In this document: positions 23,691 through 32,809 of the stretch, in pieces
Layout: every line of letters begins with the position of its first letter
How positions within the stretch are numbered: position 1 is the stretch's first letter
From: CAVQMB01 sp963713445
Lineage (GTDB): Bacteria > Pseudomonadota > Gammaproteobacteria > Competibacterales > Competibacteraceae
Direction of reading: 5' to 3'
DNA length: 64,000 nt
Assembly: GCA_963713445.1 (NCBI GenBank)
Contig: CAVQMB010000017.1
Coordinates: 1 to 64,000, forward strand
Program-made: the position numbers and the translations under genes
The notes under the pieces: model-generated
Seen by the model: only the letters and a program-made list of their open reading frames with translations
What the model was told of the DNA's origin: nothing
The model's database searches: none

Positions 23691-24428
23691 ATGTTGAGCG
23701 GCCATCTGCTGGCCATCGTCGGCGGGGCGTTTCTGGGCGGTTTCGTCGGCGGACTGGCTGGCTTCGCTTTCGCCATGGTGACGCTGTCGATCTGGCTGCA
23801 TGTCATGACACCCGTCGATGCTGTGCCGCTGATTGTCAGCCTGGGTCTGATCATGCACCTAAGCTCGCTCGCCATGCTATGGCGTTCGATACGTCTGGAG
23901 CGGTTATGGCCGTTTCTCCTGGGCGGGATGGTCGGTGTGCCGCTCGGCGTGACGTTACTGAGGTTGATCCCAGCGGAGACCATGCGGGTCGCCGTCGGCG
24001 GCTTCGTCATTATCTACAGCAGTTTCATGCTGCTCAGCCCACGGTTGCGCACGATCAGCACCGGTGGTCGGCTGGCCGACGGTCTGATTGGTACCGTCGG
24101 CGGCGTGTTGGGCGGCGTCGCCGGGCTCAGCGGCGTGCTGCCCAACATCTGGACCGGTCTGCGTGGCTGGAACAAAGATACGCGCCGCGGCGTCTATCAG
24201 CCCTTCATTATCTTCAGCAACGCGCTGACACTGAGCCTGTTCGGGGGTGCCGGGCTTGCCAACAGCCATTTATTGTTCCGGCTGCTGCCAGCCCTGCCGT
24301 CGCTGCTGCTCGGTACCTGGCTTGGCGCTCGCTGGTATCGACGCCTCGACGAGGCCCAGTTCTACCGCCTACTGCTGTGGCTGTTGCTGTTGTCCGGAGT
24401 GGGCCTGGTCGGGTTCGGGAAGGTGTGA
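23691..24428 (+). CDS. TauE/SafE (TSUP) family permease, probable sulfite/sulfonate exporter
   Basis: This 245-residue inner-membrane protein has about eight helices. The first repeat contains GGAFLGGFVGGLAGFAFAMV and the second GTVGGVLGGVAGLSGVLPNI; these paired G-rich helices mark the TSUP family. TauE-type members export sulfite made during taurine or sulfoacetate breakdown. It is 13 bases after the hydratase beta gene, so it is probably the last gene of the same operon. Its presence downstream of a SuyAB-like lyase is the best support for sulfite as a product of this island. Confidence 0.85.
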   Translation: MLSGHLLAIVGGAFLGGFVGGLAGFAFAMVTLSIWLHVMTPVDAVPLIVSLGLIMHLSSLAMLWRSIRLERLWPFLLGGMVGVPLGVTLLRLIPAETMRVAVGGFVIIYSSFMLLSPRLRTISTGGRLADGLIGTVGGVLGGVAGLSGVLPNIWTGLRGWNKDTRRGVYQPFIIFSNALTLSLFGGAGLANSHLLFRLLPALPSLLLGTWLGARWYRRLDEAQFYRLLLWLLLLSGVGLVGFGKV

Positions 24429-24769
24429 GTCTTCGTCGAGTAAGACGACTGGTTGCTAAGTCGTTGCTGGCATTGCCTACTTCAATTCTCAGGGAGCCCG
24501 CATCACCGCGGGATGCATAGCGCCCTGCCGGGTAAGCCAGCGCCCACCGAGTCGCCTTCTGCGCCAGCGGCTTTGCTACACTGTTCAGCGGTGTAGCCGC
24601 TGAACGGTTTCAGCGGCATGAATCTCGATGGGGTTGCAATCTATGTCTATTGCTCTGTTGGTTTCGCCGGCGCGCCGGGCGGCTATGCTTGAACGAGGTA
24701 AAATTCGTCACTGCCTTAGCCATGCCGATAGCGGTGGATTGGCCTTTCGTTCTTACGTATTTTGATGTC
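24429..24769. other. Intergenic region at the boundary of two gene blocks
   Basis: It separates the GC-rich catabolic island from the AT-richer chaperone block. It contains a 9-bp hairpin at 24583-24605. In-frame starts for the next gene lie at 24650 and 24722, but I chose 24770. I see no RNA gene. Confidence 0.4.
24583..24605. terminator. Perfect 9-bp hairpin (possible terminator)
   Basis: GTTCAGCGG and CCGCTGAAC flank a five-base loop, about 155 bases after the TauE/SafE-like gene. A partial third copy (TTTCAGCGG) follows. No strong T-run is present, so a terminator role is tentative. Confidence 0.4.
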
Positions 24770-26461
24770 ATGCTAAAGCAACTTGACCAGTCACTACTGC
24801 CGATCTTCGATCACAATCCCTTTGCTGTGCTCGCTGTCAGTCCTCAGGATAACCGACAGCGTATCGTGGAAGCTGCCGAAGATCGCAGTCTTTTCATGGA
24901 TCCACGGCAATGCATGGAGGCTCGTGCAAATCTGATTAATCCACGTAAAAGGTTGTCTGCAGAGACGGGCTGGTTGCCAGGTGTTAGTAGCGATCAGGTG
25001 GAAAGATTGCTGGGTATGGTTGTCGAGGAACCTTGCAACGCTTTGTCTCAGAAACTGCCATCACTGGCCAAGCTTAATCTTCTTGCGGCTGCGATTATCA
25101 CTGCAAGCAAAGTAGTGGATTTCGAGGAGGACCAGCGGTTTCTTGGCGACTGGATTTCTGAAATGAGTGATCTTTTGGAAAATCTAGATATTAAAGAGAT
25201 TCAGGAAACCGTCAATAGAGACCGGCTAATAGCCGGATTTTCCCAAATTCAGGATTTATATTTAATCAGAGATGCCCTGGAAACTCGTAGGCGCGCTATT
25301 GGTGAAAAAATACAGTCAGTGTTGGATACTCTGTCGCCTGACATTATTGTCTCTACAGTAACAGATATAGTCAAGAGAAATGGATCAGAAGAAAATCGAC
25401 GGACTCCAATATTAATTGGTGACATTGTCGATATCTATGAAATGGAAACGAGGGTATTTTCCCGACAGGAAGCCGAAAGTATATCGGGCCTTGTTGATCA
25501 TATTAAAGAGCGGGTACTGTATAGCCAGGAAGAAATAGATCTTGATATCGCACATTTATCCCAGGTTATTAGAAAATGGGGTGAAGTGGTTTTACCCGCC
25601 AGGCTCAATCGACAGGCACGTGGGATGAGTCATGAGTTGAGCGATAGAGTGTCGTTCGAAATTAGAGAATTGGCCGTTTTCCTTTTCAATCATTACGGAT
25701 TGGATGAACAAGCGCGACGGTTGACGACGGTGCTGCATGAGGTGTTTTCTGGTTCACCGGACATCATAGATCAGCTTGCTGGGGATATGAAGCTGCTCGA
25801 ACAGTTACTGGCTGAACGGGAAATGGCATTAGAGGAAAAACGATTGCGCTATGAAGCGCTTGGCGATCGTATCCGATACGAGGTGGAAATTGGTTTGATC
25901 GCCAAGGGAAAGCTGAAAATATCACCCGAAGGTTTGCAATGGAAGGGACGTGTATGGGATCTGGATGCTATAAATCGAGTACGGTGGGGTGCGTTGAGAT
26001 TATCGATTGTTAATGCCTCGTTGCGTACCCAGTACGTGATCATGTTTGGTGATCAAGAGAATCTGGAGCGCATTGTTATGGGAAACAAAGGGATATACGA
26101 GGAATTCATAGAGAAGTTATGGTTTGCGGTCTGTACCCGCATTATGAGCGAGATGTTGACGGAATTGTCGGAAGGCCGCAAGTTGCATTTTCGCAACACC
26201 GTGATAGATGATTACGGTGTTCAGTTGGTAAATACCAAAGTATTGACTAGTGGAGAACCTTTGTACGCGATTTGGTCGGATATAAGCCTAAGCAACGACA
26301 ATGGTCAGTTTTCAATCAGTCTTTCGACAAATAGTTCAGTGCGTGCTGTTTTGCCCTATATAGAAATTGATAACGTAAACCTTATTGAAGCTATTATTCG
26401 AAAGGCGTTAGATAAAAATTGTGTCAAACTGAGTCAAATAGTGGACAATAGTTCTAATTAG
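24770..26461 (+). CDS. J-like protein without HPD motif, putative Hsp70 partner
   Basis: This is a 563-residue protein that I do not recognise as a whole. Residues about 12-70 (FDHNPFAVLAVSPQDNRQRI then LINPRKRLSAETGWLP) have the outline of a J-domain: NPF.VL.V at the start and a closing helix with NP.KRL. The HPD tripeptide that stimulates Hsp70 ATPase is absent. The middle is long, helical and charged. The C-terminal third has beta-rich segments (GLIAKGKLKISPEGLQWKGR) like a PH-type or shielded-strand domain. It is cytoplasmic. The DNA is clearly AT-richer than its neighbours, especially 25180-25420, a sign of transfer. It lies 11 bases before a membrane TPR gene and converges with an Hsp70 gene. 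An interaction with that Hsp70 is inferred. Confidence 0.65.
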   Translation: MLKQLDQSLLPIFDHNPFAVLAVSPQDNRQRIVEAAEDRSLFMDPRQCMEARANLINPRKRLSAETGWLPGVSSDQVERLLGMVVEEPCNALSQKLPSLAKLNLLAAAIITASKVVDFEEDQRFLGDWISEMSDLLENLDIKEIQETVNRDRLIAGFSQIQDLYLIRDALETRRRAIGEKIQSVLDTLSPDIIVSTVTDIVKRNGSEENRRTPILIGDIVDIYEMETRVFSRQEAESISGLVDHIKERVLYSQEEIDLDIAHLSQVIRKWGEVVLPARLNRQARGMSHELSDRVSFEIRELAVFLFNHYGLDEQARRLTTVLHEVFSGSPDIIDQLAGDMKLLEQLLAEREMALEEKRLRYEALGDRIRYEVEIGLIAKGKLKISPEGLQWKGRVWDLDAINRVRWGALRLSIVNASLRTQYVIMFGDQENLERIVMGNKGIYEEFIEKLWFAVCTRIMSEMLTELSEGRKLHFRNTVIDDYGVQLVNTKVLTSGEPLYAIWSDISLSNDNGQFSISLSTNSSVRAVLPYIEIDNVNLIEAIIRKALDKNCVKLSQIVDNSSN

Positions 26462-26472
26462 GATCTGACATA

Positions 26473-27471
26473 ATGAGCAACGACGCACCCCCAGGTGATC
26501 AGAAAGGATTTAGAGGTTTTGATTCCTTTCTTTCCCAGGTTGATCCTGAGGAGACCAGACTATTCAATGTTGCTTCACAGGAAGAAGTCGATAAGAGTAA
26601 AGAAAAACAGATTCCGAAGCATAGCAAGACGACCAAAAGGGACTACAGTCATCTTATGCCTGAAAAAAGTCATGCATTGGGGATTTTTGCAAGCACTAAG
26701 AATGGCATAAAGGATCTAAAATATCTGAAGTGGATACTGGTCTTGGTGTTGGTTGTTGCTGGATTTTGGTTCTTCAGTCCGGGACAAATTGGCGAATTGA
26801 CTACGACACAGAACCCATCGGTACCTGCGAAAAATAATAACGTTAAAGCGCCTCCGGGAAAAACACACGCTCCTTCGAATGACAACTCAACTGCTGAGCA
26901 TGCATCCGGGAAGTCTGGGGATAAAATAGCTGGGTATATAGAAGAGTCACAAAAGGCACTAAAGTCGCGTAACTCCGAAACTCTGCGTAATACAAGCCAG
27001 CGTTGGATAAAGGTCCAACCGAAGAACGATATACCGTGGAACTATCTAGGCATAGCGTATTATTTATTAGGTCAGTATGACGAATCGGTCGCTGCGTTTC
27101 AAAGAGCGGTTTCGCTCGCGCCAAACGAGAAAACCATAAGCGCAAATCTGGCAAAAGCTAAGGCGGCTCTTGCAAAGGCTGGTCCGACTGCATCGGAGTC
27201 TTCGATGCCTAGCGCGCAAGGCCTGGCAAATAATAATAATACTGTGGACGAGTCACCGTCGAAACAGCTTGTCAAAAAGATTCAAAGATATCTCAAGCAG
27301 CTGCACTACAACTCGGGTCCTGTCGATGGTATCTATGGAACGCAGACCGAACAGGCTATTAGGAATTATCAGAAATCTGTCGGTCTGAAACCGGATGGTG
27401 AGGTCAGCGAAGCGTTACTTCAACGTATCGAGAAAGCAGTGACTGGGGATACAGGCTCAGAAAGCCAGTAA
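26473..27471 (+). CDS. Membrane-anchored TPR and peptidoglycan-binding protein
   Basis: This 332-residue protein has a cytoplasmic polar region of about 84 residues, one membrane helix (KWILVLVLVVAGFWFF, residues 86-101), a low-complexity linker, TPR-like helices (IPWNYLGIAYYLLGQYDESV, residues about 190-225) and a C-terminal PG_binding_1 domain (VKKIQRYLKQLHYNSGPVDG, GTQTEQAIRNYQKSVGLKPDG). The outer part should be periplasmic and hold the cell wall, while the N-terminus can reach cytoplasmic partners. It follows the J-like gene in an AT-rich block and is probably cotranscribed with it. It could tether the nearby Hsp70 apparatus to the envelope; that role is inference. Confidence 0.75.
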   Translation: MSNDAPPGDQKGFRGFDSFLSQVDPEETRLFNVASQEEVDKSKEKQIPKHSKTTKRDYSHLMPEKSHALGIFASTKNGIKDLKYLKWILVLVLVVAGFWFFSPGQIGELTTTQNPSVPAKNNNVKAPPGKTHAPSNDNSTAEHASGKSGDKIAGYIEESQKALKSRNSETLRNTSQRWIKVQPKNDIPWNYLGIAYYLLGQYDESVAAFQRAVSLAPNEKTISANLAKAKAALAKAGPTASESSMPSAQGLANNNNTVDESPSKQLVKKIQRYLKQLHYNSGPVDGIYGTQTEQAIRNYQKSVGLKPDGEVSEALLQRIEKAVTGDTGSESQ

Positions 27472-27527
27472 TAGCTTGGACCGGTACGGGTTGGCCCTAA
27501 TGCAACAGACATTGGCATTTGCAAAAC

Positions 27528-30023
27528 CTAGCTCTGAACGATATTGACCGCTGCTATCATCTGATCCTCAGAACCATGGCTGATACGCATCTGGTCGAGT
27601 TCGGCAACAATGTCGCGCAGTCTGTCCGGATCGCGCTTCTCTAATGCAATGGTGCCAGCGTGCACCAGTTGTTCATGGCGTGATTTGTCGAGAAACAGGT
27701 GAGGAGCGTCCTTCAGCCAAGTGAAGCGTTCGCTTATGAACCAGTCTTGACGCCATAGTAGTTCGAAATTGCGAGCCCGAAGTTGCTCCATGTAACCTTC
27801 GAAATTACTTGTTCTGTTTTCTATTTCGCGTTGCGCGGTGTGCACCAGATTATCGAAAGCGGTGAGTTCTGTAGCTTTGGCATGCGGGCGAATTAGGCGC
27901 TCGAACACGTCGGTTACTTGCTGCAGATCCAGATCGCGAATTTCGCGCAGGTGCTCCTTGTGAACCTGCGCCAGAAGTTTCTTGGCGTCAAGCACGTTAT
28001 CCATCGCCTGTTTGCAAATCTCAGGGTCGGATTCGGTTGGTGTAACTTGCTCGGCAAGTCCAAGCTTTTGAAACGCTTGATCCAGGCGTTTACTGCTCAG
28101 GCGGGAAGCAATCCGTTCGAGTCGCTGACGTAGTGTGATTGCGTCATCGAGTACTTGACGGGCTGCGGTACTATAGTCAATCTGGCCTTGTTGGTGGGAA
28201 TAGTAATTGCGGCCGCTGTGGAAAGTACCGCCAATGCTCGGTACGGTAATTTCCAAAATGACATTACCGGAGTCGAGAACTTCGTAATCGCACATCAACT
28301 CGGCACTTTCGGCAATCACACCCTCCTCGAAGTCTGTGCCGGTGATCGAAAGCACGCCGATAAAGCGGTTGTCAGAGACTGGATACTCTATTTCCCCTTC
28401 CCAGAGTTTGAAATTGATTGCGCCAGATCCACCAGCCTCCAGCGGTTCGCCAGCTTTGAAGACCTTGCGGCTCTTGCGTGGCAGCGGATCGCCCTCGCGC
28501 ACCAGATATTCGAGCGTCGACTGGCCAGTTAACCGGTCCAGCACTTCGACACCTACTGAGGAGGAGGCGGGAATGGCATCGATGGTGGCTGCCGTGCGAA
28601 TGATATGAATGTGATCCTCGTCGATTGAGATTGGTCTGCCACTGGGATCGAAAACGGTGACCTTGAAGACATTGTCGCCCGGCTTACTTAGCGCAACTTC
28701 GATTGTCATGTTATCGCTCAGTGCCATCCGGCCCGATGATGTGCCGGTGTCGAGGCTATCGACTTGAAACTCAGCATCCCTGATTGTCGGGTCGCTGACC
28801 TTGATGGCGATCTTGGCGCGGCTATCTGGTGTGCGTGCTAGGTAATTGAACGATACATCCAGTCGGTCACCGATTCGAAGCGTTTCACGGGTGCTCCGAC
28901 GATCCCGGTTCTGGGAATGCCAATCGATCGATTCGGCGAATAAGGCGGCTCCTTCGGCGACGGCGGTCATCGGGTTGATATCGATGCTGGGGGCAATACC
29001 TAGCTCGAACGCTATCCGATCACGGAGCGGCTTATAGTTGGTTGGCCCACCCACGAATACGACGCGTTGTATGTCACGGGTCGTTAGTGCAACCTTCTGC
29101 ATGGTTTCCCGTACCGTTTGCAGTGACTCATCGATTTTTGGTGTGATCAGTTTGTTAACATCACTACGAGTGATTTCGATGTCGAGATATATCTCGCTTC
29201 CCGACATGTCGCGCACTCCGAGTTCATGTTCAGCCAGGGCAATTACGGCATCTTCTCGGGGGGACAGCTCGATTTTGGCTTTTTCCGTTGCCCAGGCTGC
29301 CATGCGAGTTAGCATTTTGAATTGGGGATTGGTGATAAAGTCGGCTGGGAGATCGAAATGCTCCAGCAGCCAGGGGCGAACGACGTCCGCAAGCAGCAGC
29401 CGGTCGAAATCACGTCCGCCACACATGGCTATTCCGCCATGGGCCAGCAGACTGACACGGCCGGCGATACTTTCCGCGATGGCAACGTCAAGGGTGCCAC
29501 CACCCAGATCATAGATGAGGAAGATGCCATCATCCTTACGTTGCCGCATGATGCTCATGACTGCCGCGACCGGTTCCTGCATCAAGGCGACCTTGCCGAT
29601 ACCGGCCTGGGCTGCGGCCGCCAGCGTGGCTTCCTTCTGCATCTGATTGAATGCGGCAGGCACAGTAATAACGGTGCCGGTGTGCGGATCGTCGCGGAGT
29701 TCTTCCGGCAGATAGCCGAACAATGTCCTTAGAATATCCGCTGAGCATTCCTCGGGAGTCAAAGTGAGGTCGACCGCCGACAGTTTGATGGGCGTGTTGG
29801 TACCTATCAGCCGCTTAAACAGCGTAGCGGCGTTGTCGGGGCTGCGTGCGGCATTGTCGTAGGCTCGTTTGCCAATGAATTTGTTACCGCGGCGGTCGAT
29901 AAACAGAGCCGAAGGGGTGACGTCGTTTTGTTCAGGGCTTTTGTAAATGCGCAGTTCTTCGCCATCGAAGGAACAGATGGCACTGTTGGTCGTACCGAGA
30001 TCGATGCCGATGTATGAATTCAT
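27528..30023 (-). CDS. Divergent Hsp70 (DnaK/HscC-like) with inserted and C-terminal extra domains
   Basis: This is an 831-residue Hsp70-family ATPase; DnaK has about 640 residues. The nucleotide domain (about 1-375) has IGIDLGTTNSAICSFDGEE, TVITVPAAFN, ALMQEPVAAVM, IYDLGGGTLDVA and VVFVGGPTNYKPLRDRI, all intact. About 100 beta-rich residues (395-490) sit before a peptide-binding-like region (GDPLPRKSRKVFKAGEP), and 210 helical residues form an extended lid. The usual EEVD/DDK tail is absent, and the GIDLGTTNS start resembles HscC-type members. It is cytoplasmic. A GrpE-like gene ends one base upstream, so the two are translationally coupled. It converges with a J-like and a TPR/peptidoglycan gene. 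Confidence 0.9.
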   Translation of the reverse strand: MNSYIGIDLGTTNSAICSFDGEELRIYKSPEQNDVTPSALFIDRRGNKFIGKRAYDNAARSPDNAATLFKRLIGTNTPIKLSAVDLTLTPEECSADILRTLFGYLPEELRDDPHTGTVITVPAAFNQMQKEATLAAAAQAGIGKVALMQEPVAAVMSIMRQRKDDGIFLIYDLGGGTLDVAIAESIAGRVSLLAHGGIAMCGGRDFDRLLLADVVRPWLLEHFDLPADFITNPQFKMLTRMAAWATEKAKIELSPREDAVIALAEHELGVRDMSGSEIYLDIEITRSDVNKLITPKIDESLQTVRETMQKVALTTRDIQRVVFVGGPTNYKPLRDRIAFELGIAPSIDINPMTAVAEGAALFAESIDWHSQNRDRRSTRETLRIGDRLDVSFNYLARTPDSRAKIAIKVSDPTIRDAEFQVDSLDTGTSSGRMALSDNMTIEVALSKPGDNVFKVTVFDPSGRPISIDEDHIHIIRTAATIDAIPASSSVGVEVLDRLTGQSTLEYLVREGDPLPRKSRKVFKAGEPLEAGGSGAINFKLWEGEIEYPVSDNRFIGVLSITGTDFEEGVIAESAELMCDYEVLDSGNVILEITVPSIGGTFHSGRNYYSHQQGQIDYSTAARQVLDDAITLRQRLERIASRLSSKRLDQAFQKLGLAEQVTPTESDPEICKQAMDNVLDAKKLLAQVHKEHLREIRDLDLQQVTDVFERLIRPHAKATELTAFDNLVHTAQREIENRTSNFEGYMEQLRARNFELLWRQDWFISERFTWLKDAPHLFLDKSRHEQLVHAGTIALEKRDPDRLRDIVAELDQMRISHGSEDQMIAAVNIVQS

Positions 30024-30024
30024 G

Positions 30025-30393
30025 TCAGGCTTTCCTCAACTTGACAGTGCCGGTGCGCAAGACACACTGGTGGCCCATGACGACAGGCTCGAGCATCTGC
30101 TCGACGACCAGTTCGTCATCGGGGTCGAAGTCCGTTATGTTCACCGGCGCCGCGGCCATGCCAGGGTCGAATAATTCTCCTTCGAGGTTCACCAGCCTGA
30201 TGCCGGAATATTCGAGCTTGTTGTTGATCTGCTTCTGAAAATACCGGCATCGACTCGCAAAACGCGACGACTCGCCGGCGTCGAGACGCCGTAGCAGTCG
30301 ATCGAATGTCCGCGCGAAGCGCCAGCTCTCTACAGCGAGATCGATCAGTGACCGCTCCAGTGTTGCCTGGGAGACAGAATCGTCAGGCTCCAT
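30025..30393 (-). CDS. Small GrpE-like protein, putative nucleotide exchange factor
   Basis: This 122-residue protein has a helical first half (SLIDLAVESWRFARTFDRLL, RCRYFQKQINNKLEYSGIRL) and a C-terminal part LEGELFDPGMAAAPVNI, VVEQMLEPVVMGHQCVLRTG, then TVKL. That order resembles the GrpE head: G..FDP..hea, then VVEVL.PGY.L..RVLRPA.V.V. GrpE is normally 180-200 residues with a long dimerising helix; here that helix is short. The gene lies one base from the Hsp70 start on the same strand. Exchange activity for this Hsp70 is a reasonable inference, but the similarity is weak and needs a profile search. Confidence 0.5.
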   Translation of the reverse strand: MEPDDSVSQATLERSLIDLAVESWRFARTFDRLLRRLDAGESSRFASRCRYFQKQINNKLEYSGIRLVNLEGELFDPGMAAAPVNITDFDPDDELVVEQMLEPVVMGHQCVLRTGTVKLRKA

Positions 30394-30594
30394 CAGCTAT
30401 CCTCGGATTTTCGACGCACCGGTTTCCCCTGTTAGCCCGTTCGGGCCACCCTAGTAAAAGCGAGCCCGGCCGCCTGCGCCCCTGGTTGTTCATTGCGGGC
30501 TCAGCCAGCTTACCCAATTCTACCGGGATGGACCGCGTTGAGCATACTGGCGCGCCACTAGATGAAGGTAAACGGAGTCGTTGCCAGCGGCGGC

Positions 30595-32317
30595 TTAGTC
30601 CGGTCCAGCAGGGTGCTCCACATGCAGCCGCTCAAAACCATCGCCCTGATGTACCACCAACTGGTTGAAGGGAATCACCCAGCCATTGTTGTTGCTGGCG
30701 GCGACGCACGCTTGCTGGATCGTGCGGCCGATGGCGTAATATGATCCCGCGGCAGCGCCGTTCATGGTAACCCAGATCAGATAGTCCAGTGATGAAGCGC
30801 CGGCTCCTTTGAAAGCGACCATGATGTCCTCGACCTGTGGCTCCAGACCGGCGTCTGTCAGCGTCAGCCGCACCCTCTGTTCCAGTATCGCCGGAATCTC
30901 ATCCAGACAGTCAGCCTGGTGACGGTAGTCGATGCCAAAGGTTACGCCCACGCCGAAGCTGCCACGGGACAGGTTGCGCGGCCGCGCGGCGACGAAGTCG
31001 GCGGTGGCGTAGATCACCGGACTGCCCATGACCTTCAACTGCACGACTTCCGGAGTCTGGCGTTCAACCTGGCCGAATGTGCCGTCGTTGAGGAGCACAA
31101 ACTCGCCCGTTCGGGTCGGAAACCAGGGTTCGTCCTCCCGGCAGGGACGCGAAACCAGATGCAGCATTTCCGAGGTGGGCAAACGCAGCACGCCGTTCTC
31201 TAGTTCCGGGTTGTAGAGTCGGGAGAACAGATTCAGCGAGAGCACGCGCCAGGGTATGCCCCGATAAATCGAGCCGTTCCTTTTCTCGTGCAGCACCAAG
31301 GTTGAGTATCAGCCGCGTTTCCGCCATGTAGCGCGGGATATAGGTGCGGAAGCTCAGGATCATGGCGACCATCAGCAACAGTGCCAGACCGAGCAGGACC
31401 AGATCGCCTGCCACGTAGAAAACCAGCAACGCCGCCAGCGTGGCCAGTAACAGGGTCATCATACGGAACAACAGCAACGCGAGACGCGTCTTGGTGCCGG
31501 GGCGTTGGCGGCCGCGACGTTCCGCCCTGCGCTGAAACCATCCCAGCGTGCCTTGCAGTGCCAGCCAGACCACGATAAACGTAACAATGGCCAGTAGCAG
31601 GGTCAGGCCACGTCCGGTGAAGAACGAACGCAGCGATTGGGCAAGCTGATCGGGTAGGGACTTGTTCTCGCCCAGCAGTTTGCTGAGCTGAAACTTGAGG
31701 ATGTCGTGGCGCCGTTGCAAATCGTCCTGGCGTTGCTGCCATTCCTTGGCCAGGTCCGCGACCTGCTGTTGCGTCGGCTGACTCAGACGAGCTGTTTGAA
31801 GCTGGTTAATGCTGGCCAGTGCATCTTTGGTGACCTGCAGTCGCTGGTTATTGATGTCGAGTTCGTTGCGCAGGCGTTCGATGGCGCGAGGCGCTTCAGT
31901 AAGATTCTTCAGCTCATCGAACAGCGGCCGCAGAATATCAAGCAGTTCCTGACGCCACTCAAAATGTTTGCTGCTGGCCGGTTGGGTGAAGATCGATGTG
32001 TCGACACCGCCCAGTGCGATGTTCTGGAAAGACTGCTGCAAGGACTGGATCGAGGGTTGCAGATCTTTGATCTGTTTCTGCAGTTCCTGTTTGGTGGCAT
32101 CGTCCTTGGCCGCCGCGAGCTGTTTTTTAAGCGCCTCCATCTGCTTACGTTTGCCTGCCAGAGATTGTTCAATCTGCTCCAGCTGGTTGCGCGCCGCGGT
32201 GAGCCGTGCTTGCTCGCTAGCGGCTTCTTTGGCGGGTGCCTGCTGGCTTATGGCCGCTCGACCCGGCGCCACAACAACGACGAAGCATAGAATACTGAGC
32301 AAAGCGCTGAGTTTCAC
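30595..32317 (-). pseudogene. MscS-family mechanosensitive channel-like gene, frameshifted
   Basis: The product begins with a signal peptide (VKLSALLSILCFVVVVAPGR, GTG start at 32317 with AAGGAG upstream). A periplasmic coiled coil of about 200 residues follows (ARLTAARNQLEQIEQSL), then membrane helices (LTLLLAIVTFIVVWLALQG, LLATLAALLVFYVAGDL). The MscS-like cytoplasmic part is IYRGIPWRVLSLNLFSRLYN, TGEFVLLNDGTFGQVERQTP and ARPRNLSRGSFGVGV. The first frame is left near 31285, where one extra base would explain the switch to the second. Joined, the chain is about 570 residues, and relatives are gated by membrane tension. It is either broken or a consensus error. It is on the same strand as the Hsp70 genes but 200 bases upstream. 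Confidence 0.7.
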
Positions 32318-32503
32318 GGTACATGGCTCCTTGACGCCACCAGACTGCACGAGCAAAAGCGGCTACTAGAATAACAGTGCCATTGGTTGGGTCGGAATAC
32401 CGGTTCTGGTCAGCGTTGACTCGGCAATGATCAGCGATGCAGCCTGCTCTGGTGCGGCCTGAAGAAAGGTATAATGGCTGCAGGTCAGTCAGGGGAATCG
32501 CTC

Positions 32504-32809
32504 ATGGCGTTGGGTTTTCTGCGTAATCTGTTCGGTAGTGGCAAGAAGAAGCCCGATCTGCCACCGGCCAGCGAGGTCGACTACAAGGGTTACTCGATTC
32601 AGCCCACACCCAAGCCCCAGGGTGGGCAGTTCGTTACGGCTGGTCTGATTCGTAAACGAGTCGCGGACGGCTTCCGAGAGCAGTCGTTTATCCGTGCCGA
32701 CACCCACGCCAGCCGCGATGACGCGATCGAGCATTCTGTCCGCAAGGCCAAGCAATTGATCGATGAGCAAGGTGATCAACTGTTTCGTGACAGTGAGCGG
32801 TCGGGCTGA
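32504..32809 (+). CDS. HlyU-family protein
   Basis: This 101-residue protein has GFLRNLFGSGKKKPDLPPAS, then VDYKGYSIQPTPKPQGGQF and TAGLIRKRVADGFREQSFIR, then FIRADTHASRDDAIEHSVRK. These are the features of the HlyU family of small proteins, named after a Vibrio haemolysin activator. Most members sit in ordinary chromosomes and have no proven target. The chosen ATG at 32504 follows GGGGAA; a longer start at 32474 adds ten residues of no obvious value. It stands alone between the channel-like gene and an MFS gene. Confidence 0.8.
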   Translation: MALGFLRNLFGSGKKKPDLPPASEVDYKGYSIQPTPKPQGGQFVTAGLIRKRVADGFREQSFIRADTHASRDDAIEHSVRKAKQLIDEQGDQLFRDSERSG

